Positions 6,946 through 16,273 of a stretch of 37,595 nt of DNA are shown piece after piece. Where the stretch lies: assembly GCA_947504985.1 (NCBI GenBank), contig CANNKH010000005.1:1-37595 (forward strand), read 5' to 3'. A program made the position numbers and the translations under genes. Source of the DNA: Methylococcaceae bacterium (GTDB lineage Bacteria; Pseudomonadota; Gammaproteobacteria; Methylococcales; Methylomonadaceae). Numbering within the stretch: the first letter of the stretch is position 1; each line of letters starts with the position of its first letter. The notes under the pieces were generated by a model. The model saw nothing but the letters and a program-made list of their open reading frames with translations, made no database searches and had not been told where the DNA came from.

Positions 6946-8025
6946 ATGACAATTCAAAGCGCCAGTCAGAATAACCCCATAGCACATAAACGAGGTATTG
7001 CTTTTCATGAAGCAGGCTATGCCACGGCTATTTATTTAAATAGTAAAACTTGTTACCTTCCCGCCGTTTTTTTTCAAATTACCGTTAAGGATTTAAACGG
7101 TACGTCCGAAGAAAGGCAAACAAGTTATCGCGTATCGCATGATAAATGTATGGTAAGCGTGGAGGGTGGGCGGTTAATTGAAAGCGTATTGCCTTCTATT
7201 GATCACGCACAGGACACTCCAGACGAAGTAGGCGCATTAATAGAGGACGAAATGATTGCCTTTGAAACGGACATCATTAATCTACTTATTGGCTCACTGG
7301 CGGAGGCTAAATATGTTGCTGAAATTGACGATGAACCTTTTAATCAAAAATTGGTTCACCTCCATGCCTTGAAAAACTATGGTGGCAACACCGCGATTGC
7401 TTTAACCGCTGACTATTTGCAACGTTTTTCGATCTGTAAGCAAACACAGGACAAAAAACGCCATGAGTTGCTTAATGTAGCTTTTAACTTCATCAATGAT
7501 CAGGCACACTGGCTAGCCATTACGCTGCTCGCGAACACAATCATCAATAGTGATAACAAAATTATTAGTGCTGAAGAAGTGGCTGCAATCGCCAATAACG
7601 CAATAATGTCAACCAAGCTGTTGCCTGTTGCTAATGACAAACCTGCAGCGATATTGTTTGTCGATGATGAGATAAATATACTTAACGCCTTGGGGCGACT
7701 GTTTCATCGAGAGCCTTATGTGACTTACTTTGCCGCAAGTGGTGAAGAAGGCCTGAGAATATTGCAACAGCATCCGGTTGATCTGATTATTTCTGATATG
7801 CGTATGCCAGAAATGAATGGTGTGGAATTTTTAGCTCAAGCGGCTTTGCATTGGCCCAAAACCATCCGCATTTTATTGACAGGCTATGCCGATATGCAAT
7901 CAATCATTGATGCCGTCAATAAGGGGCGCATTTGCAATTATTGTAATAAACCCTGGAATGATGAAGAGCTTAAGTTACTCATTCGTCAAGTCCTAGAACA
8001 AAAAGCCGCGACACGAGACAGGTAA
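6946..8025 (+). CDS. Degenerate M41 (FtsH-type) peptidase-like domain fused to a receiver domain
   Basis: Residues ~12-220 resemble the peptidase domain of FtsH/M41 proteins found alone, without the AAA ATPase: AFHEAGYATAIYL at 19-31 corresponds to the HEAGH zinc helix, and NYGGNTAIALTADYLQRF (144-161) to the second conserved region. The second zinc histidine is Tyr25, and the Asp that is normally the third ligand is not seen, so peptidase activity is unlikely. Residues ~233-355 are a full receiver domain: Asp240-Asp241, phosphoacceptor Asp284 in DLIISDMRMPEMNG, and Lys335 in NYCNKPW, of the RpfG/HoxA-like type. No signal peptide; cytosolic. It stands alone, with repeat B1 upstream and a convergent DUF411 gene downstream. 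A phosphorylation-controlled adaptor is one possibility, but the function is unknown. Confidence 0.75.
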   Translation: MTIQSASQNNPIAHKRGIAFHEAGYATAIYLNSKTCYLPAVFFQITVKDLNGTSEERQTSYRVSHDKCMVSVEGGRLIESVLPSIDHAQDTPDEVGALIEDEMIAFETDIINLLIGSLAEAKYVAEIDDEPFNQKLVHLHALKNYGGNTAIALTADYLQRFSICKQTQDKKRHELLNVAFNFINDQAHWLAITLLANTIINSDNKIISAEEVAAIANNAIMSTKLLPVANDKPAAILFVDDEINILNALGRLFHREPYVTYFAASGEEGLRILQQHPVDLIISDMRMPEMNGVEFLAQAALHWPKTIRILLTGYADMQSIIDAVNKGRICNYCNKPWNDEELKLLIRQVLEQKAATRDR

Positions 8026-8058
8026 AGTCTTGGCTTCCGTATATTCACCAAATCGGCG

Positions 8059-8523
8059 TTATTTGTCTGTATAGCGCTTAAACAGCCGTGCCTGATGTTG
8101 CTCGTCAAAACTGACCACATCGTAAGCTTCTTTTTTTGCCCCCATTTCCATACCCGGCGCACCCATCGGCATACCTGGAACCGCAATGCCGACTACTTTG
8201 GGTTTTGTTGTCAATAAAGTTCTAATATCACCAGCAGGAACATGACCTTCAATAACATAACCATTGATAATCGCGGTATGACAAGAGGCCAGTTCTGGGG
8301 TAACCCCATGTTTAATTTTGATAACCTGCATATCGTTCGTCACAATATCTTTGATGACAAACTTATTTTGTTGCAAATGTGCCCGCCAATTCTCGCAGCA
8401 ACTGCACGTCGGACTTCTATAAACTGTAATTTCAGTGACTTCTTCAGCGGCTACAGCCACATTCACTATTAATAAAGCGGCAGGCAAAAAACGTTTAACT
8501 ATTGTCATAGGAAATTTTTGCAT
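8059..8523 (-). CDS. DUF411 periplasmic metal-binding protein
   Basis: A signal peptide (KRFLPAALLIVNVAVAA) is followed by a small thioredoxin-like domain with the family's SPTCSCCENW motif, a conserved GVTPELASCHTAIINGYVIEGHVP block, and a Met-rich segment GMPMGAPGMEMGA near the C-terminus. DUF411 proteins bind copper and are often found near copper resistance or export genes. The Cys and Met residues here fit Cu(I) binding in the periplasm. The start could also be the ATG at 8508 (MTIVKRFL); neither has a clear ribosome binding site. The upstream region is taken up almost wholly by repeat D2, which therefore supplies the 5' leader. Confidence 0.9.
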   Translation of the reverse strand: MQKFPMTIVKRFLPAALLIVNVAVAAEEVTEITVYRSPTCSCCENWRAHLQQNKFVIKDIVTNDMQVIKIKHGVTPELASCHTAIINGYVIEGHVPAGDIRTLLTTKPKVVGIAVPGMPMGAPGMEMGAKKEAYDVVSFDEQHQARLFKRYTDK

Positions 8524-8524
8524 A

Positions 8525-8634
8525 GGAATGAACAGGAAATAAGTTCGGTAAATAATGACTGCCAGTCCTTTGAGGACTGGCAGTCATGGCATCCACCGAG
8601 GTTACAATTGATGAAGTTGTTTTGTACCCATTCC
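8525..8634. repeat. Repeat family D, copy D2
   Basis: The element runs from GGAATG (8525) to CATTCC (8634). Its centre is a perfect 14-bp stem (8555-8568 with 8574-8587, ATGACTGCCAGTCC) around a 5-base loop. The right half, GGCATCCACCGAGGTTACAA...GAAGTTGTT, matches the copy at 13213-13273. It fills the space between hemE and the DUF411 gene and could stop hemE transcription, though no T-run follows the stem. Confidence 0.8.
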
Positions 8635-8638
8635 ATAG

Positions 8639-9706
8639 CTAGTCGTGATGATAAGTCGGGCTATATTGATGCACGGCATCGACCATCGCTTTAACATGAT
8701 CGGGATTAATGTCAGGCAAAATGCCATGACCTAAGTTAAACACATGCCCTGAGCCCGAGCCGTATTTATCCAACACCGTTTTAACTTTTTCGATAATAAT
8801 TTCCGGTCTGGCATAAAGCGAAACAGGATCCATATTACCTTGCAAAGCCACTTTATGACCGACTCTCGCACGGGCGTGATGAATATCGGTCTGCCAATCG
8901 AGCCCTAACGCGTCATAACCCGCATCCGCCATCGTTTCCAGCCATAAGCCGCCGCCCTTGGTAAACAGGATGGTTGGGATGCGTTGCCCATCCACCTCCG
9001 TTTTAAGCAATGCTCTGACTTGTTTGGCGTAATATAACGAAAACTCAACATAATCTTCGCTGCTCAGCATACCGCCCCAGGTATCAAACAACATGACCGC
9101 CTGAGCGCCCGCCTCGATTTGAGCATTTAAGTAAGCAGCGACGGCTTGCGCCAGTTTATCCAGCATAAGGTGCATAACGGCAGGCTGTTCATACATTAGG
9201 CCTTTTACTTTTTGAAAGCTCTTACTACTGCCGCCTTCAACCATGTAAGTTGCCAATGTCCAAGGACTACCGGAAAAACCAATAAGCGGCACGCTACCCT
9301 GTAAATTTTTACGGATCAGACTGACCGCATCGACGACATAGCGCAACGCTACACAAGGGTCAGGAATGGGCAATTGCTCAACATCTGCGGCGTTGCAAAC
9401 TGGTTTTTTAAATTTTGGACCTTCGCCTTCAGTGAAATAAAGACCTAATCCCATCGCATCAGGGATGGTCAGGATGTCTGAAAATAAAATAGCAGCATCG
9501 AAATTAAAGCGTCGTAAAGGCTGCAAAGTCACTTCGCAGGCTAATTCAGGATTGGTACATAAATTTAAAAAACTACCCGCCTGCTCTCTAATTTGTCGGT
9601 ATTCTGGTAAATATCGACCTGCCTGCCGCATCATCCATACCGGTGTCCGATCTACCGGTTGTTTTAATAGCGCTCTAATAAAGGTGTCGTTTTTTAATGG
9701 AAGCAT
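8639..9706 (-). CDS. hemE: Uroporphyrinogen decarboxylase
   Basis: Converts uroporphyrinogen III to coproporphyrinogen III by four decarboxylations, in cytosolic haem synthesis. 355 residues, the normal length. Near the N-terminus [16 protein letters not shown] is the first family signature, carrying the essential arginines; [15 protein letters not shown] contains the active-site aspartate, and [17 protein letters not shown] is the second signature. The C-terminal [15 protein letters not shown] is also conserved. It appears to be a single-gene unit between repeats A3 (upstream) and D2 (downstream), on the same strand as the aro-damX block; co-transcription with damX, which lies upstream, is possible. 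No strong ribosome binding site is visible at the ATG. Confidence 0.98.
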   Translation of the reverse strand: MLPLKNDTFIRALLKQPVDRTPVWMMRQAGRYLPEYRQIREQAGSFLNLCTNPELACEVTLQPLRRFNFDAAILFSDILTIPDAMGLGLYFTEGEGPKFKKPVCNAADVEQLPIPDPCVALRYVVDAVSLIRKNLQGSVPLIGFSGSPWTLATYMVEGGSSKSFQKVKGLMYEQPAVMHLMLDKLAQAVAAYLNAQIEAGAQAVMLFDTWGGMLSSEDYVEFSLYYAKQVRALLKTEVDGQRIPTILFTKGGGLWLETMADAGYDALGLDWQTDIHHARARVGHKVALQGNMDPVSLYARPEIIIEKVKTVLDKYGSGSGHVFNLGHGILPDINPDHVKAMVDAVHQYSPTYHHD

Positions 9707-9753
9707 TGTATTTTCATAGGAGTTAGGAAGTTACACTTATCGTAAGTATTCAC

Positions 9754-9840
9754 TTCCCCCTTTGAAAAAGGGGGATTGAGGGGGATTTATCTAAAGAAAA
9801 TCTCCCCTAACCCCTCTTTGTCAAAGAGGGGGACTGAATA
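9754..9840. repeat. Dispersed repeat family A, copy A3
   Basis: TTCCCCCTTTGAAAAAGGGGGA, then TTGAGGGGGATTTATCT, a central TCTCCCCTAACCCC and the end AAAGAGGGGGACTGAA. Shorter than copies A1 and A2. It fills the gap between damX and hemE and ends 8 bases from the damX stop codon. Confidence 0.85.
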
Positions 9841-9848
9841 AGTACCAC

Positions 9849-11276
9849 TTATTTTTTAATAGCGCTTATTTTTTTTACTACGGAATGACTAAATTCGCGC
9901 GGCAAAATTTGTTTGGTCTTTAATGCCGATACTGAGTTGGAGAAGGAGCCATAAAGCAAAAGAAATTTTTCCTTACCACCAATAAGTATTTTGATGTATT
10001 TTAAATCAGCCGCTAATGAGGGATATTTTTTCGCAACCTCTTTAATTGATTGCTCTTTTGACAACAGCATAACTTGTAACGTGTAATTATTAGGCGGTTG
10101 TATTTTGAGCCATTCAATATTGTCGCTTGGTGTTTCTATAGACGTTATTTCCTGTGTTTTTGGAACGGGACTGCTCTCAGTGAGCTGAGTAGCAACAGGG
10201 ACTGGTTCAACGACTTTCTGTTCGATTGTTGTCAAAGATGCTTTGTTAGCGTCGAGAGTATTCACTGGCATATCGGGCTTATTTTGTGGAGCAACTATCA
10301 TTTCAAAACTAGCTGGCTTGTTAGACTTAACCACATATTGATCCAAAATAAGTTGACTGGCCTGTATCGGTTGTTCCTGTTGTTTTATTACCGGGGTATC
10401 CGCTGTATGCGTTAAGGGCTTGGAGGGAATTACAGGTTGTTGATTAATGACAACCGGCGTGACAACGTCTGCTAGATTACTTTTTTTAGAACTGTACCAT
10501 TGAATACCCAAGGCAACCGCAACCAATCCTGCCACCGCCGCGATCAGTATCCCTATTGAATTGATGCTTTTTTTAGCCTTAGCCAAGCAGGGGATTTGCT
10601 CAATAACTCGTCCTGGAATGCCGTGAGTGTTCCGGTAAACATTTTGTATCATGCTGTCATTAATAGCATTAAGCGATAAACGTGCCCAAGGCTTTGTTGA
10701 TAGCTGCTGTAAAAAGTCGCCACATTCTTTTTCTGAAAGCGGCGGAATTTCAACAAAATGGCAATCATCAACAACCTGATCAGTGCGGCTTTTTACATGC
10801 AGTTCATCAGGGGTTAACACAAAAACCACCCTAATAAGCGGGTTTGTCCAAGCATATTGGATAATGGTTGTCATTAATCCGGGCATCAAAGTACCCGCAT
10901 CATCAATCAGTAAAACGATATTTTTGTTTTTGCTTTGATATTGGCTGAAATCTTGAGGGGATTTACTCCGTTTATCTGGTTTTGTCAGCAGATTGACCTG
11001 TTCCTGAATCGCCTCAAAACTTAGGTCAGCATGACCTTGAATTGGACAATACCACCATGAGGGAATTTTACGTTCATTCAGCGCCCGTAACAGCGTGGTT
11101 TTACCAATGCCTTGGGGTCCACAAATAACCAAAGCTTGTGTCAAGTTAGAAACCAGATGAATTAATAATTCCAGTTTCTGTTTGCGCTCCTGGGTTATCA
11201 ACGCGTGATCAACCGTACTGATTTGATCACTGATAGATTTTTTCATCGAATAGGTAAAAGTATCATTTTCTACCAT
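9849..11276 (-). CDS. damX: DamX-like cell division protein: AAA ATPase plus SPOR domain
   Basis: 475 residues. An N-terminal AAA-type ATPase has Walker A GPQGIGKT (53-60) and Walker B VLLIDDAG (121-128). A single membrane helix follows at about 239-260 ([18 protein letters not shown]), then a long Pro/Thr/Gln-rich region and a C-terminal SPOR domain (about 395-472: [13 protein letters not shown] ... FLLLYGSF). SPOR domains bind glycan-stripped septal peptidoglycan, so the protein is anchored with ATPase inside and SPOR in the periplasm. The position after aroK-aroB matches damX in gammaproteobacteria; E. coli DamX has lost the ATPase part. The gene overlaps the end of aroB by 14 bases, so translation is probably coupled. 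An alternative ATG is at residue 11. Confidence 0.9.
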   Translation of the reverse strand: MVENDTFTYSMKKSISDQISTVDHALITQERKQKLELLIHLVSNLTQALVICGPQGIGKTTLLRALNERKIPSWWYCPIQGHADLSFEAIQEQVNLLTKPDKRSKSPQDFSQYQSKNKNIVLLIDDAGTLMPGLMTTIIQYAWTNPLIRVVFVLTPDELHVKSRTDQVVDDCHFVEIPPLSEKECGDFLQQLSTKPWARLSLNAINDSMIQNVYRNTHGIPGRVIEQIPCLAKAKKSINSIGILIAAVAGLVAVALGIQWYSSKKSNLADVVTPVVINQQPVIPSKPLTHTADTPVIKQQEQPIQASQLILDQYVVKSNKPASFEMIVAPQNKPDMPVNTLDANKASLTTIEQKVVEPVPVATQLTESSPVPKTQEITSIETPSDNIEWLKIQPPNNYTLQVMLLSKEQSIKEVAKKYPSLAADLKYIKILIGGKEKFLLLYGSFSNSVSALKTKQILPREFSHSVVKKISAIKK

Positions 11277-12345
11277 AGGTATTTAGCGTCAGCTCTAATA
11301 GATTTTGGTCAACATCAATGGGTAAGGTTGCCAAACCTATTTTTTTTAATAGGATTAAGCGAATTTTACCGTCGATATTTTTTTTATCGACAGCCATTAA
11401 ATCTAAAAATCGGTCGGTATCAAGTTGAGGTGGCGGGGTTATCGGTAATGCGCTTTTTTTAAACAAATTAATAATCCGCGCTACCTCGGCATCGGTCAAC
11501 CAACCGTGTCTTCTGGAAAGATCAGCGGCAAGACAGGTACCTATCGCTACAGCCTCACCATGCAAATATTCGCCATAACCGACACCGGTTTCAATGGCAT
11601 GACCAAAAGTATGACCCAAATTTAAGGTGGCTCGAATACCTGTTTCTGTTTCGTCTTCAGCAACAATTTCAGCTTTGTTTTTACACGATTTTTCAATCGC
11701 ATAAGCTAAGGCTGATTTATCTCTGGCAAGCAATAACTCAATATTCTGTTCCAACCAATCAAAAAAATCGACGTCCCGAATTAAACCGTATTTAATAACT
11801 TCCGCTAAACCGGCTGAGAGTTGTCGGTCATCCAGCGTATCTAAAACATCAGCATCAGCAATAACACATTGCGGTTGGTAAAACGCGCCGATCATATTTT
11901 TACCTAACGGATGATTAACCCCCGTTTTCCCACCAACAGAGGAATCAACTTGTGCCAACAGGGTGGTCGGTATTTGCAAAAAAGCAATACCGCGCTGATA
12001 ACATGCTGCTGCAAAGCCGCCCATATCACCGACAACACCGCCCCCTAAGGCAATTAAGGTGGCGTTACGACTAAATTTACAGGCCAATAATTTATCAAAA
12101 ATTTGCGTGACATAATCCAGCGTTTTGTATTGCTCGCCATCAGGCAATATCACTTGTTCGACAAGGTATTCATCAAGGTTTTTTAAAACGCTGTTCATAT
12201 ACAGCGGCGCAATCGTGGTATTGCTGACCACAACAACTTGCTTGGATTTGATATGTTTTTTAAATAGCTCGGACTGCCTCAGGATACCTGAGCCTATATA
12301 GATGGGGTAACTACGCTCGCCTAGTGCAACAAGGAGATTTTTCAT
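11263..12345 (-). CDS. aroB: 3-dehydroquinate synthase
   Basis: Second step of the shikimate pathway: NAD- and metal-dependent cyclisation of DAHP to 3-dehydroquinate. 360 residues, typical. NAD site elements are DGEQYKTLD and the glycine-rich [40 protein letters not shown] is the central active-site stretch. Zinc ligands fit Glu in [11 protein letters not shown], His in [12 protein letters not shown] and His in [10 protein letters not shown]. It lies 15 bases after aroK and overlaps damX, forming the classical aroK-aroB-damX operon; pilQ, which often precedes aroK, is not there. Confidence 0.99.
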   Translation of the reverse strand: MKNLLVALGERSYPIYIGSGILRQSELFKKHIKSKQVVVVSNTTIAPLYMNSVLKNLDEYLVEQVILPDGEQYKTLDYVTQIFDKLLACKFSRNATLIALGGGVVGDMGGFAAACYQRGIAFLQIPTTLLAQVDSSVGGKTGVNHPLGKNMIGAFYQPQCVIADADVLDTLDDRQLSAGLAEVIKYGLIRDVDFFDWLEQNIELLLARDKSALAYAIEKSCKNKAEIVAEDETETGIRATLNLGHTFGHAIETGVGYGEYLHGEAVAIGTCLAADLSRRHGWLTDAEVARIINLFKKSALPITPPPQLDTDRFLDLMAVDKKNIDGKIRLILLKKIGLATLPIDVDQNLLELTLNTYGRK

Positions 12346-12360
12346 TGATGTTAATGACGT

Positions 12361-12888
12361 TTAACGGTTAATAGTTCGGTATTCTTCCAGAATATGCTCA
12401 ACGACCTCTTTACTCTGCAAAATACCCGTATCAATTTTAAAATCCGCGCAAGACAGATAAAGTGGCTCACGCTGGGTGAACAAGGTTTCTATCCGCGCTT
12501 TAGGGTTCTCTGTTTTAAGTAAAGGCCGTTGGGTATCTCGGCGGGTACGCTCCAATATTCTTTCTACCGAGCACTGCAAATAAACAATAAAGCCATTCTC
12601 TTTTAGTACGTTACGATTTTCTTCCCGCAGGATCGCGCCGCCGCCAGTGGCCAACACGATACCTTTCATTTGCACCAATTGCTGAATCATTTTTTGTTCA
12701 CGATCCCTAAAGCCTTCTTCGCCTTCAAATTCAAAAATAGTTGGGATATCAACACCGGTTCTCTCTTCTATCGCTTTGTCACTGTCATAAAAAGGGACAG
12801 ATAATGCTCTTGCCAATTGTCGCCCTATCGTTGTTTTTCCTGCACCCATAAGGCCAACTAAATATATATTCTCTGATTTTTGCATCAA
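12361..12888 (-). CDS. aroK: Shikimate kinase
   Basis: Phosphorylates shikimate with ATP to shikimate 3-phosphate, fifth step of the shikimate pathway. 175 residues. The P-loop GLMGAGKT (12-19) is followed by FYDSDKAIEERTGVDIPTIF, with the Asp that binds shikimate, GEEGFRDREQ with the substrate arginine, and ATGGGAIL, the second substrate loop; RDTQRPLL is the lid. Two adjacent Met codons allow a start at 12885 as well. First gene of the aroK-aroB-damX operon. The upstream 430 bases hold a possible gene fragment and a partial D repeat. Confidence 0.98.
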   Translation of the reverse strand: MMQKSENIYLVGLMGAGKTTIGRQLARALSVPFYDSDKAIEERTGVDIPTIFEFEGEEGFRDREQKMIQQLVQMKGIVLATGGGAILREENRNVLKENGFIVYLQCSVERILERTRRDTQRPLLKTENPKARIETLFTQREPLYLSCADFKIDTGILQSKEVVEHILEEYRTINR

Positions 12889-12931
12889 AATACCTTGCTG
12901 GTCTGTTCCCCCAACGGGGAAGTATTAAAAT

Positions 12932-13066
12932 TCAACAGCCTTGCTCTGCAAGACTGATGGTTTCGATAATATCGTGGTTAATATTATGATGGTGACTTTC
13001 AATTACCGCGTTTTCATCTTTAGTTTGTTCAGTGTAGAGACGCTGTAAGACAACAAATCTACAAAA
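12932..13066 (-). pseudogene. Possible gene fragment upstream of aroK
   Basis: A 44-codon open stretch in the aroK direction ends LYTEQTKDENAVIESHHHN...ISLAEQGC and stops at 12932, about 40 bases before aroK. The composition is protein-like and acidic, but there is no ATG, GTG or TTG start in frame, and a stop lies directly upstream. It may be the C-terminus of a lost gene. I cannot assign a family. Confidence 0.25.
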
Positions 13067-13212
13067 TCAATACATGAAGATTAAATAGGCTATAAAAGTA
13101 GCCTTTATGATTCAATTTTTAGCCCAGAATTGTACCAGATGAACCCTACCCTTTGACGCTAATTTTAGCTGGGTTGAAGTAAGCAATGAGTACGACACAC
13201 ATGGCCACATAA

Positions 13213-13273
13213 CGACTGGCAGTCATTGCATTCACAGAGGATACACTTGACGAAGTTGTTCCGTATCCATTCC
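13213..13273. repeat. Repeat family D, partial copy D3
   Basis: CGACTGGCAGTCATTGCATTCACAG and the end GAAGTTGTTCCGTATCCATTCC align with the right half of copy D2. The left half is degraded. It lies 50 bases before the TSUP gene. Nothing else is recognisable in the gap 12889-13324 except the fragment at 12932-13066. Confidence 0.7.
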
Positions 13274-13324
13274 TTAATCAGGCAAAGCGATTCACCTTAT
13301 AAAAACATCTCAGCAGGAAAATAA

Positions 13325-14116
13325 ATGATAACGATATTTTTAGCCAGTCTGGTATTAGGACTGGTCGCCGGATTATTGGCAGGCTTATTTGGCATTGGCG
13401 GTGGATTAGTTATTGTTCCCGTTTTAGCCTTGTTATTCACAGTGCATGGTTTCCCTGCCGAACAAGTGCTGTTAATGGCTGTAGCAACGTCATTGGCGAC
13501 GATTATTTTGACCGCAATGTCATCCGTGGCCGCGCACCATCGCTTAGGAACTGTCGTGTGGACAAAAGTGTTACGCCTGAGCCTGATGATTATGGTCGGT
13601 GCCGCCCTCGGTGCGGTGCTTGCCAAGCAAATACCTGTTGATGCCTTGCGTTATATTCTTGTCGTGTTTTTGGTTTATGTGGCGATTTTAATGGCGTTGC
13701 AAGTAAAACCAAAATCAGGTGCCGTTCAGCAAACTATTGCCATGGATTGTGCCGTCGCGGTTGTGATTGGCTTATTGTCGTCAATCGTCGGCATTGGTGG
13801 CGGTACACTCACGGTACCTTATCTGGTACGTGGGCAAATGCCAATGCGCAATGCCGTCGCGGTAGCCAGTGCTTGCGGTTTGCCGATAGCACTGGCCGGA
13901 ACCGTAAGTTATGCGCTGTTAGGCTGGAATACCGATAATTTACCGGCATGGAGTTTAGGTTACGTCTATTTTCCGGCCTTTGTTGGCGTAAGCTTATGCA
14001 GTATGTTAACGGCGCCCTTAGGCGCAAAGCTTGCCAACAAACTTCCGGCGGCGAAATTAAAGCGCTATTTTTCGATATTGCTATTGGTGATGGCTGTTAA
14101 ATTGCTATGGCATTGA
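13325..14116 (+). CDS. TSUP family membrane permease (TauE/SafE type)
   Basis: 263 residues with about eight membrane helices arranged as two related halves, each opening with the family's glycine-rich motif: LLAGLFGIGGGLVIVPVL near residue 18 and LLSSIVGIGGGTLTVPYL near residue 149. TSUP proteins export sulfite or organosulfonates or move related anions across the inner membrane; the substrate here cannot be told. Its stop overlaps the stop of pgl by 12 bases on the other strand. It is a lone gene behind a D repeat. Confidence 0.93.
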   Translation: MITIFLASLVLGLVAGLLAGLFGIGGGLVIVPVLALLFTVHGFPAEQVLLMAVATSLATIILTAMSSVAAHHRLGTVVWTKVLRLSLMIMVGAALGAVLAKQIPVDALRYILVVFLVYVAILMALQVKPKSGAVQQTIAMDCAVAVVIGLLSSIVGIGGGTLTVPYLVRGQMPMRNAVAVASACGLPIALAGTVSYALLGWNTDNLPAWSLGYVYFPAFVGVSLCSMLTAPLGAKLANKLPAAKLKRYFSILLLVMAVKLLWH

Positions 14117-14791
14117 CAGCGCATCACTATCAATATAAATATCAACAGGATTTTCAGGAATAAGCGTTGCGACCGGCAAATGCTGACCTGAACGCCAAAC
14201 TTTAACGATTTCCCGTTTATTAGTACCCGTAATCAAAAAGATAAGCTCGTGGGTATTGCTTAAGGCTTTGGCACTGATAGAAACACGCTCAGGTGGCGGT
14301 TTTGGTGAATTATTAACAGCATGTACCAGTTCATCTTCATCATGTACATGGCCGGGAAACAGGCTGGCAGTATGACCATCTTCGCCCATACCCAGCAAAA
14401 CCATATCAAAGGGCATGGCGGCAGCGACAATGGCGCGATAATCCTGCGCCGCCTGTTCATTACCAAGTTCGCCTGCGATAGTAAAAATTTGTGCCGCAGG
14501 AATAGCGACATTATCAAGTAAGGTGCGACGCGCTATTGCACTGTTTCTCTCCACATCATCAGCGGGCAAACAACGTTCATCACCGTAATAAATCACCCAA
14601 TTTGCCCAATCAGCGTCAGTTTTCGCCAATAAGCCATAGACTTTTTCAGGGGTACTGCCACCAGCCAGTACCAACTTGAATTTACCGTGATCGGCAATGG
14701 CTTTATCAGCCGCTTTAAGGATATGTTGGCAAGCCGCATCCGCGACTTGATCAGCAGTTTCTAATGTGTGCCAATGGCTTGTTTGTTGCAT
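14105..14791 (-). CDS. pgl: 6-phosphogluconolactonase
   Basis: Hydrolyses 6-phosphogluconolactone to 6-phosphogluconate, after zwf in the oxidative pentose phosphate and Entner-Doudoroff routes. 228 residues. The family motifs are LVLAGGSTPEKVYGLL near residue 40, WVIYYGDERCLP, and LLGMGEDGHTASLFPG, where the GMGEDGH segment carries catalytic residues. The ATG follows the zwf stop without a gap (TAGATG), so translation is coupled. In gammaproteobacterial methanotrophs this pair can drive the dissimilatory RuMP cycle that oxidises formaldehyde; that role is inference. Confidence 0.97.
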   Translation of the reverse strand: MQQTSHWHTLETADQVADAACQHILKAADKAIADHGKFKLVLAGGSTPEKVYGLLAKTDADWANWVIYYGDERCLPADDVERNSAIARRTLLDNVAIPAAQIFTIAGELGNEQAAQDYRAIVAAAMPFDMVLLGMGEDGHTASLFPGHVHDEDELVHAVNNSPKPPPERVSISAKALSNTHELIFLITGTNKREIVKVWRSGQHLPVATLIPENPVDIYIDSDALSMP

Positions 14792-16273
14792 CTATTTACA
14801 CTCCGGTGTTAAGGAACTGCGCCAGGATTGGCTGTCTTTATCAAATAATCGGCTGTCTTCAGGTCCCCAAGAGCCGGCGGGATAAGTGGCAATGAAGTCA
14901 CGTTCAATAGCCCAGGTTTGCAAGATAGGATCAACAATGCGCCACGCATACTCAACTTCATCAAAACGCAGAAACAATGAACGATCACCTTTTAACACAT
15001 CCAATAATAAATCTTCATAAGCATCAATGGCTTTTTCGTCTTGATTACGGAAACTGGCATCCAGGCTACTGGTGCGCGTACTCATTTCCAGACCCGGTTC
15101 TTTAACGGTCATTTCAATACGGATACATTCTTCCGGCTGTATGCCCAGCAGCACCCAGTTAGGATTCATGCACTGTACATTGGTATCGCGAAAAAACTGT
15201 AAAGGGGGATGACGGAAACATATCGAAATGGACGATTGCGCTTTTGCCAGACGTTTACCGGTACGCATGTAAATGGGCACACCGCGCCAACGCCAGTTAT
15301 CGATATACAGCTTCATCGACGCGTAGGTTTCCGTGGTGCTGTTTGGGGGGATATGGGTTTCTTCAAGATAGCCATTGACTTTTTCACCATCAATATGACC
15401 TTTGGCATACTGCCCACGGAAAGCCTGTGCGTGAACGGCTTCCTTGGGAATAGGGCGAATCGATTTCAATACTTTAACTTTTTCATCGCGTAACGATTCG
15501 GCATCCATCGATACCGGCGGCTCCATAGTCACCAGCGTCAGTAATTGCAGTAAATGACTTTGCAACATGTCACGCAAGGCACCAGCGCTATTGTAGTAAT
15601 CGCCACGACTGTCTATGCCGATACTTTCCGAATGGGTAATTTGGATATGGTCTATGTAATTGCGATTCCATAAGGGTTCCAGCATAACGTTGGCAAAGCG
15701 GAATACCAGTACGTTTTGTACCATGCCTTTACCTAGATAATGATCGATACGATAAACCTGTTCTTCATTCAAATAATGGCTGATACGTTTTTGCAGCGCT
15801 TCTGCACTATCCAGATCATAGCCAAAGGGTTTTTCAATAATGACACGCCGCCAGCCGCTATCTTCAGTAAATAAATGCTGGTCGCTTAACATGCTCATAA
15901 CGGGGCCAAAATCAGCCGGGCTTATTGATAAATAAAACGCGATATTTTGGGGGAATTCTTTTTTTGCCAAGGTATCGGCTAACAGTGTGTAGCATTCGGT
16001 CTGGCTAATATCGCCTTGGTGATAATAAAGGCGTGCACTGAAGCGTTGAAAAATGGTTTCATCAAAATCGTCTTTGGCTTTTGCCTTAACCATGTCACTG
16101 ACTTCGTCCAGCCATTTTTGTTGATCCCAAGGTCTACGACCTATTGCCAGAATACGTGTGCCTTCAGGCAGCCGATCAGCAACATCCAAATGATACAGCG
16201 CGGGCATTAATTTAATGCGGGAGAGATTTCCGGTAGCACCAAAAATCACATAAGTACAGGGTTCGGCTTTCAT
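14792..16273 (-). CDS. zwf: Glucose-6-phosphate 1-dehydrogenase
   Basis: Oxidises glucose 6-phosphate to 6-phosphogluconolactone with NADP(+) or NAD(+). 493 residues. The coenzyme site is at the N-terminus (VIFGATGNLSRIKLMPALY); IEKPFGYD precedes the signature RIDHYLGKGMVQN, which contains the catalytic histidine and the substrate lysine. RMRTGKRL-like residues occur as YMRTGKRLAKA. First gene of the zwf-pgl pair. The upstream region 16274-16957 carries repeats only. No obvious regulator site is visible. Confidence 0.99.
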   Translation of the reverse strand: MKAEPCTYVIFGATGNLSRIKLMPALYHLDVADRLPEGTRILAIGRRPWDQQKWLDEVSDMVKAKAKDDFDETIFQRFSARLYYHQGDISQTECYTLLADTLAKKEFPQNIAFYLSISPADFGPVMSMLSDQHLFTEDSGWRRVIIEKPFGYDLDSAEALQKRISHYLNEEQVYRIDHYLGKGMVQNVLVFRFANVMLEPLWNRNYIDHIQITHSESIGIDSRGDYYNSAGALRDMLQSHLLQLLTLVTMEPPVSMDAESLRDEKVKVLKSIRPIPKEAVHAQAFRGQYAKGHIDGEKVNGYLEETHIPPNSTTETYASMKLYIDNWRWRGVPIYMRTGKRLAKAQSSISICFRHPPLQFFRDTNVQCMNPNWVLLGIQPEECIRIEMTVKEPGLEMSTRTSSLDASFRNQDEKAIDAYEDLLLDVLKGDRSLFLRFDEVEYAWRIVDPILQTWAIERDFIATYPAGSWGPEDSRLFDKDSQSWRSSLTPECK

